Position numbers and translations under genes: made by a program. The notes beneath the pieces are model-generated. The model made no database searches. It saw nothing but the letters and a program-made list of their open reading frames with translations, and was not told where the DNA came from. This document shows positions 35,399 to 40,071 of a stretch of 40,071 bases of DNA, piece by piece (position 1 is the stretch's first letter; every line of letters starts with the position of its first letter). The stretch spans positions 1-40,071 of the forward strand of contig JAUNMG010000011.1 in assembly GCA_030531905.1 (NCBI GenBank), given 5' to 3'. This stretch comes from a bacterium. GTDB taxonomy: Bacteria > Bacillota_I > Bacilli_A > RF39 > UBA660.

Positions 35399-36372
35399 TT
35401 TAAATCCTCCTTGTACTCGGTCAATATCTGCATTATATCACGAATAGAAGAAGTTTTATAGACTTTATTCTTAATTTCAATGGATTTTTCCATTCCTTTT
35501 AAGTACCAAGCTATATGATTTCTTATTTCTAAACAAGCTAATTTCTCATTTTTTAAATTTTCTAAATATTTTAAGTGTTTTATGCACATATCTATTTTTT
35601 CTTCATTTGTTGGTTTAACAATATCTGTTTTTCCATCTAGGTAGTCAACTGTTTGCTTGATAAGCCAGGGATTACCTAATACGCCTCTACCAATCATTAC
35701 TGCATCACAAAAAGTCTCATCAAGCATTCTTTTGGCATCTTCAGCACATTTTATGTCTCCATTACCAATAACAGGTATTTTAACATTTTCCTTGACTTGC
35801 TTAATTATTTTCCAATCAGCTTTTCCACTATATCCTTGCATCCTTGTTCTTGGATGAACACATATAGCACTAGCTCCAGCTTCTTCTACTATCTTAGCAA
35901 CATCTACAGCATTGAGATGATTACTATCCCAACCACTTCTAATTTTAACTGTAACTGGTATTGGAACTGCAGCAACTACTGCTTCTACTATCTCTTTAAT
36001 TTTTTCAGGTGATTTTAACAAAGCTGCTCCCGCTTGAGCACGAACAGCCACTTTTGGAACAGGACATCCCATATTAATATCTATTATATCTGGATGCATA
36101 TTCTCATATATGTATTTAGCTGCTATTACAAAGCTATCTTTATCTGTACCAAATATTTGTTGAGTTATGGGACGTTCAAGATCTGTCATATACAACATAT
36201 CAATAGTTTTTTGATTTTCATACATTATAGCTTTATCACTAACCATTTCAGCATAAACTAATCCACAACCCATTTCTTTGCAAATCCTTCTAAATGAAGA
36301 GTTACAAATACCTGCCATAGGTGCTAGAACAACTTGATTAGCTATTTCCACATTTCCAATTTTCCATTTCAT
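35395..36372 (-). CDS. dusB: tRNA-dihydrouridine synthase (DusB-type)
   Basis: 325-residue FMN-dependent enzyme that reduces uridines in the tRNA D-loop. The TIM barrel shows VVLAPMAGICNSSFRRICKE, DIINMGCP in the form DINMGCPVPKV with the catalytic Cys context, VTVKIRSGWDS, CVHPRTRMQGYSGKADW and the phosphate-binding IPVIGNGD and MIGRGVLGNPW. A helical C-terminal domain follows. The place before lysS is that of Bacillus yacF. The stop TGA overlaps the next ATG. The ATG has AGGTGAT upstream and a consensus promoter about 50 bp further. The exact uridine target is inferred from the DusB family. Confidence 0.94.
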   Translation of the reverse strand: MKWKIGNVEIANQVVLAPMAGICNSSFRRICKEMGCGLVYAEMVSDKAIMYENQKTIDMLYMTDLERPITQQIFGTDKDSFVIAAKYIYENMHPDIIDINMGCPVPKVAVRAQAGAALLKSPEKIKEIVEAVVAAVPIPVTVKIRSGWDSNHLNAVDVAKIVEEAGASAICVHPRTRMQGYSGKADWKIIKQVKENVKIPVIGNGDIKCAEDAKRMLDETFCDAVMIGRGVLGNPWLIKQTVDYLDGKTDIVKPTNEEKIDMCIKHLKYLENLKNEKLACLEIRNHIAWYLKGMEKSIEIKNKVYKTSSIRDIMQILTEYKEDLK

Positions 36373-36419
36373 TACTATTCATCACCTTTATAGTTCTTCT
36401 TCCTTTTCAACTCTTGCTT

Positions 36420-36448
36420 ATTATATTATAAAATAGAGTTTTTTTCAA
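36420..36448 (-). promoter_or_regulatory. Promoter of dusB-RDD-lysS
   Basis: -35 TTGAAA (36448-36443), 17 bp spacer, -10 TATAAT (36425-36420), directly after the terminator of the upstream gene. Confidence 0.8.
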
Positions 36449-36450
36449 AT

Positions 36451-36475
36451 AAAAAAGGAATTAATTGTCAATTCC
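36451..36475 (-). terminator. Terminator of the PemK/MazF-like gene
   Basis: Perfect 6-bp stem GGAATT/AATTCC, 7-nt loop, T6 tail on the minus strand. It contains the stop codon region. Confidence 0.82.
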
Positions 36476-36976
36476 TCTCTTAGCATTTTGTCTTCTTTGT
36501 TTTCTTAACTGTCTATTCTTTCTTTTTCTTTCTTTTTCTATTTTTACTTCTCCACCAGATAACAATGATTCCCTCTTAAAATTAAGAAGATTGTTTTTTA
36601 TCATATTATATAATTCTTCTTGTTCATCTGTTTCAGCATAATTCATTATCTTTTCTATAATTCTTTCAATATGAATTCTATCTAAACTTATACCGGTTTC
36701 ATGAATTATTTTTCTAGGATAGACATGAGCTGAATTTAACTTTATACAACTGTATTTCTTTTCACCGAATATTAGATAAGGTGAAGAGTAATATCTATCT
36801 TTCTGTTTCATTGCTGTTTCTGTACCACTTGTTACCGGACATGTACAAACAAAACTTTCATCATCTATTGTTTGTTCAAATAAAACAACAGACAAACGAC
36901 ACTCCTTATTATCCTTATAATTTTTATTATTAACCATAGTATAATCTTGAACTACTATATCCCCTGATTTTAACAT
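36461..36976 (-). CDS. PemK/MazF-like protein with basic C-terminal tail
   Basis: 171 residues. The first about 115 residues look like the PemK/MazF (CcdB/SH3-type) fold: an opening SGDIVVQDY, the strand ECRLSVVLFEQ where MazF has RPVVVL, the block FVCTCPVTSGT, and KKYSCIKLNSAHVYPRKII where MazF has the second conserved strand. A helical stretch follows, then a highly basic tail (KERKRKNRQLRKQRRQ, about 146-166) that could bind RNA. No antitoxin gene is adjacent: mscL lies 21 bp upstream and dusB downstream. It may be a domesticated RNase-fold or RNA-binding protein rather than a toxin. The family call is from pattern likeness only. Confidence 0.6.
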   Translation of the reverse strand: MLKSGDIVVQDYTMVNNKNYKDNKECRLSVVLFEQTIDDESFVCTCPVTSGTETAMKQKDRYYSSPYLIFGEKKYSCIKLNSAHVYPRKIIHETGISLDRIHIERIIEKIMNYAETDEQEELYNMIKNNLLNFKRESLLSGGEVKIEKERKRKNRQLRKQRRQNAKRGIDN

Positions 36977-36997
36977 TATTTTAACTCCTCTATATTA

Positions 36998-37405
36998 TTA
37001 ATTTTTCTTTTTTAATAAATCTCTTATTTCTTCTAAAAGTAAGACTTCCTCATTTTTCTTTTCAGAAACTTTGGGCTCTTCTTTTTTCTTAAATCTTTCA
37101 AATAATTTTATCATTACAAAAATTGAAATAGATATTATCATAAAATCAATAATTGTTTGAATAAAAGATCCATATTTTAAACTAGCATCTCCTATTTTTA
37201 TAGACAAACTACTGAAATCTAATCCTCCTAGTAATACTCCAATTAAGGGCATTAAAATATCATTTACCAAGCTTGATACAATTTTACCAAAAGCTCCACC
37301 GATTATAACACCAACTGCCATATCTACAACATTACCTCTAGAAATAAATGTTTTAAACTCTGATACTTCTTTTGTTAATGTCTTTAAACTATTTTTCTTT
37401 TTCAA
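36998..37405 (-). CDS. mscL: Large-conductance mechanosensitive channel MscL
   Basis: 135-residue channel that opens under membrane tension to release osmolytes on hypo-osmotic shock. It shows the typical [20 protein letters not shown] with the first membrane helix through [20 protein letters not shown], a periplasmic loop, the second helix ([20 protein letters not shown]) and the C-terminal charged bundle ending in [17 protein letters not shown] use the TTG at 37405, which has AGGAG 8 nt upstream; the GTG at 37423 lies before that site and would place it inside the gene. TTGTTA-16-TATAAT upstream may be its promoter. Confidence 0.93.
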   Translation of the reverse strand: MKKKNSLKTLTKEVSEFKTFISRGNVVDMAVGVIIGGAFGKIVSSLVNDILMPLIGVLLGGLDFSSLSIKIGDASLKYGSFIQTIIDFMIISISIFVMIKLFERFKKKEEPKVSEKKNEEVLLLEEIRDLLKKKN

Positions 37406-37459
37406 AAAAATTTCTCCTTTCACTAGATTTTATTATACATTGTTTTTAATAAATAACAA

Positions 37460-37490
37460 AGAAAAAGAACTAGATTTAATCATCTAATTC
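37460..37490 (-). terminator. Terminator of tilS-ftsH
   Basis: 9-bp stem with one G-U pair (GAATTAGAT/ATCTAGTTC), 6-nt loop, tail TTTTTCTTTG. It overlaps the ftsH stop codon. Confidence 0.75.
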
Positions 37491-39437
37491 CTTTAATAAT
37501 TCAGCTTTGCTCATTTTTGAGTAATTCTTAATACCTTTTTCTTTGGCTAACTCTTTTAACTTAGTAATAGACATAGATTCTAAATTAGTATCTTCTGTTT
37601 CTTCAGGCATCTTTCCATTTTCTACTAAATAATCAATTTGTTCTTTTGTCAATGTTTCATATTCTAATAATGCTTCTGCAATTAATTTTAATAAATCTTT
37701 ATTTTTCTTGATTATTTCTGTTGCTTTAGCATGACAATCATTAATTATTTTTCTCATTTCCATGTCTATTTCATTAGCAACTTCATTTGAGAAATGTTGA
37801 CTCTTATTATAATCTCTACCTAAGAATACGCTTCCTTCTTGTTGTTCAAATTGAAGAGGTCCTAGATCACTCATACCATATTCTGTTACCATAGCACGAG
37901 CTATTTTAGTAGCTTTTTCAAAATCATTATGAGCTCCTGTTGTAATTTCTCCAAAAGTAATTTCTTCTGCTGTACGTCCACCTAATAAACCAGTAATTTC
38001 TTCAAGTAAGTCTGTTTTAGTAGAACATAATTTTTCTTCACTAGGAACCATCATATTGTATCCACCTGCAGCTCCTCTTGGAATAATAGTAACTTTTTGA
38101 ACATCGTTTGCATGTGCAAGTTTAAGTCCTATAACAGCATGTCCAGCTTCGTGGTAAGCTACTAATTTACGATCATTTTCACTATATTTATGTGAGGCTT
38201 TAGCAGGTCCCATAAGAACACGGTCTGTTGCCTCATCTATTTCACTCATAGTAATTTTATTTTTATTACGTCTAACAGCTAATAATGCTGCTTCATTAAG
38301 TAAGTTTTCTAGATCTGCTCCACTAAATCCTGGAGTTCTCTTAGCTAAGTTTTCTAAAGTTATACCATCTGCTAATTTTTTATTTCTAGCGTGAACTTTT
38401 AATATTTCTTCACGTCCTCTAACATCTGGTAGATTAACTGTTACTTGTCTATCAAATCTTCCTGGTCTTAATAATGCAGGGTCTAAAACATCAGGTCTAT
38501 TTGTTGCAGCTATAATGATGATTCCTTCGTTTTCTCCAAAACCATCCATTTCTGTAAGTAATTGGTTAAGTGTTTGCTCACGTTCATCATGTCCTCCACC
38601 TAAACCTGTACCTCTTTGACGTCCTACAGCATCTATTTCATCAATAAATATTAAACATGGCGCATTTCTTTTTGCTTGTTGGAACATATCCCTAACACGG
38701 CTTGCTCCTACACCAACAAATAATTCAACAAAATCAGATCCACTAATAAAGTAGAATGGAACGTTTGCTTCCCCAGCAACTGATTTAGCAAGTAAAGTTT
38801 TACCAGTTCCAGGAGGACCTACTAGTAGTACTCCTTTAGGAATTCTAGCACCTAATTTTTGGAATTTCTTTGGATCTTTTAAGAAATCAATTAACTCTTT
38901 AACTTCTTCTTTTTCTTCTTTCAATCCTGCTACATCCTTAAATGTAGTTTTATTGTTACTATCATTTAATCTTGCTTTACTCTTTCCAAAATCTAATGAA
39001 TTTTTATTACCAGCCATTTGTTTATTCAAGAAGAAGAAAGCAAATGCGATTAATATAGCAAATGGAAGTACATTAACTAGTATAATTAATAAAGATGATG
39101 ACTCTGGATCATTTTTAGCCTCTAATTCAAATTTTTGAACTTCTGAAGCTTCTACTATTTTCTTCATTACTTGTTCACTCATAGGTAATCTTGAAAAGAA
39201 ACTTTCATTCTTTTTATAACCATTTAATGAACCAGTAACCTCGTATGTTTGAGCATTACTACGTGGTGTTATATATAAATTTTTAATTTCACCACCATTT
39301 AATTTTTCTACAAATTCATTGTAAGTTAAATTATGAACATCTTGATTCATTACATTGAAAACATAAAATATTCCCAACATAATTAAAATCATAAATAAAT
39401 ATGGAACTAATCCCTTTTTAACGTCTTTTTTATTCAT
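37476..39437 (-). CDS. ftsH: ATP-dependent zinc metalloprotease FtsH with SAP/Rho-N-like tail
   Basis: 653-residue membrane protease for membrane and unstable cytosolic proteins. There are two membrane helices (about 12-32 and 115-137) around an extracytoplasmic domain. The AAA domain has GPPGTGKT (207-214), Walker [11 protein letters not shown] and the SRH region [19 protein letters not shown]. The zinc site HEAGH is at 429-433, with the third ligand region further on. Unusually, the last about 32 residues ([20 protein letters not shown] and [11 protein letters not shown]) match the SAP/Rho-N helix-loop-helix pattern, not seen in model FtsH proteins. The ATG at 39437 has AAGGAG 8 nt upstream. 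It follows tilS by 13 bp. Confidence 0.97.
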   Translation of the reverse strand: MNKKDVKKGLVPYLFMILIMLGIFYVFNVMNQDVHNLTYNEFVEKLNGGEIKNLYITPRSNAQTYEVTGSLNGYKKNESFFSRLPMSEQVMKKIVEASEVQKFELEAKNDPESSSLLIILVNVLPFAILIAFAFFFLNKQMAGNKNSLDFGKSKARLNDSNNKTTFKDVAGLKEEKEEVKELIDFLKDPKKFQKLGARIPKGVLLVGPPGTGKTLLAKSVAGEANVPFYFISGSDFVELFVGVGASRVRDMFQQAKRNAPCLIFIDEIDAVGRQRGTGLGGGHDEREQTLNQLLTEMDGFGENEGIIIIAATNRPDVLDPALLRPGRFDRQVTVNLPDVRGREEILKVHARNKKLADGITLENLAKRTPGFSGADLENLLNEAALLAVRRNKNKITMSEIDEATDRVLMGPAKASHKYSENDRKLVAYHEAGHAVIGLKLAHANDVQKVTIIPRGAAGGYNMMVPSEEKLCSTKTDLLEEITGLLGGRTAEEITFGEITTGAHNDFEKATKIARAMVTEYGMSDLGPLQFEQQEGSVFLGRDYNKSQHFSNEVANEIDMEMRKIINDCHAKATEIIKKNKDLLKLIAEALLEYETLTKEQIDYLVENGKMPEETEDTNLESMSITKLKELAKEKGIKNYSKMSKAELLKELDD

Positions 39438-39450
39438 TAAAATCACTCCT

Positions 39451-40071
39451 TCAGCAGTATTTCATTATTATATCATAGTTTTCTTGTTTTGACTTATCAA
39501 ATTTTGATTTTTTTAAGCCTGGTATCCAAACAATATTACCAACAGAATCAGTAACTATTGGCCACAAATCTCTATCATGTAAACTAATTTTATCTTCAAT
39601 AAATATTTCCTTTACTTTCTTTTTACCATTCAAACCCTTAACTTGAATTCTATCCCCTAACTTTCTAGTTCTAATAATTAAAGGTAAAGCTATCTCACTA
39701 GAAGATAATCTGCATATATTATTTGATGTATCATCATCTTCTAAAACTTTCTTAATTTTATGATGATTAGGTAATTCTGCATACTCACTAAATTCTATTT
39801 CATAAGCTGTTAATTCTTCTGTTTCTTTCTTTAAGTAAAAATCGTTATAACTTTTTATACCAAGTATCTCATTTGGTAAATTAACCTCATTATTAGCTTT
39901 CCTAGAAGTAATCAATCCTTGTAATAATTCTATATGTTTATCATTTACAAGTATCAAATCATCTTGATAATAATCTTCTAATATATAATATAGTATTTCT
40001 TTTTGAATATAAGGATCTAATTCTAAAAATAAATCAATTTTAATATGTCCTGTCTTTTTATCTATTACTTT
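39451..40071 (-). CDS. tilS: tRNA(Ile)-lysidine synthase TilS, C-terminal part (cut by window edge)
   Basis: The open frame runs from the window edge (first codon at 40071) for 206 codons to a stop at 39451, so only the C-terminal part is present. TilS makes lysidine at the wobble base of tRNA-Ile(CAU). The catalytic N-terminal PP-loop ATPase lies outside the window. What is here fits the TilS middle and C-terminal domains: helical LDPYIQKEILYYILEDYYQD, then LPLIIRTRKLGDRIQVKG, KKKVKEIFIEDKI, RDLWPIVTDSVGNIVWIPG. The tilS-ftsH pairing is widespread in Firmicutes and Mollicutes; hprT, often between them, is missing. Confidence 0.9.
   Translation of the reverse strand, partial: KVIDKKTGHIKIDLFLELDPYIQKEILYYILEDYYQDDLILVNDKHIELLQGLITSRKANNEVNLPNEILGIKSYNDFYLKKETEELTAYEIEFSEYAELPNHHKIKKVLEDDDTSNNICRLSSSEIALPLIIRTRKLGDRIQVKGLNGKKKVKEIFIEDKISLHDRDLWPIVTDSVGNIVWIPGLKKSKFDKSKQENYDIIMKYC

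Noticed and set aside
1-40071. CRISPR arrays, insertion sequences, prophage, tRNA and rRNA genes
   Set aside because: No regularly spaced repeats, transposase-like proteins, phage genes, tRNA cloverleafs or rRNA segments were found; the window is core chromosome.

Overview
The window is a low-GC (strongly AT-biased) bacterial chromosome segment with the backbone of a Bacilli/Firmicutes core-gene region. Stop codons include TGA (dusB, for example), so the standard bacterial code is used and this is not a code-4 mycoplasma. MurD, a FemABX-type peptidoglycan transferase and MscL point to a walled cell. I infer an uncultured Bacilli lineage on the Mollicutes side of the class, with a reduced genome, but nothing here fixes the taxon. 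All genes but one lie on the minus strand.

Read in the direction of transcription (right to left), the order follows the Bacillus subtilis origin-proximal region closely. It runs tilS (cut by the window edge)-ftsH-mscL-PemK/MazF-like gene; dusB-RDD membrane protein-lysS; a YfcC-family transporter; clpC; cysS; an unknown secreted or anchored protein; mrnC-rlmB-sigH; an unknown tail-anchored protein; secE-nusG-rplK-rplA-rplJ-rplL; a 1.03 kb gene-free stretch; an rsmC/ybxB-like methyltransferase; rpoB-rpoC; a 50-residue membrane peptide; rpsL-rpsG-fusA-tuf. A convergent plus-strand femABX-type gene and a divergent DUF1292 gene follow, then murD-eno-secG-rnr-smpB. Compared with B. subtilis, rpmG beside secE, the L7Ae-like ybxF gene between rpoC and rpsL, ctsR-mcsA-mcsB before clpC and hprT between tilS and ftsH are missing; in the first two places an unrecognised small membrane protein stands instead.

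The genes work in translation (EF-Tu, EF-G, S7, S12, L1, L7/L12, L10, L11, two tRNA synthetases, tmRNA partner SmpB, RNase R, rRNA/tRNA modification), transcription (beta, beta', NusG, SigH), Sec export, proteolysis (ClpC, FtsH) and wall synthesis. Promoters are easy to read: I found fifteen TTGACA/TATAAT-like sites, all with exactly 17 bp spacers, several with an extended -10 TG. Most units end in clear hairpin-plus-U-run terminators.

The main points for a second look are these. (1) The gene-free stretch 20024-21055 holds two promoter-to-terminator units with no credible ORF, i.e. candidate undescribed RNAs, followed by an rsmC leader with its own terminator. (2) RpoB carries Asn at the position of E. 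coli His526, and S12 carries Ile at the normally invariant Pro (B. subtilis P104). These are natural states at classic rifampicin and streptomycin resistance positions. (3) A tiny prepilin-like gene with its own promoter sits after rpoC. (4) Several core proteins have lineage-style add-ons: a SAP/Rho-N-like tail on FtsH, a charged tail on L11 and a histone-H1-like Lys/Thr/Ala insert in the YfcC transporter.
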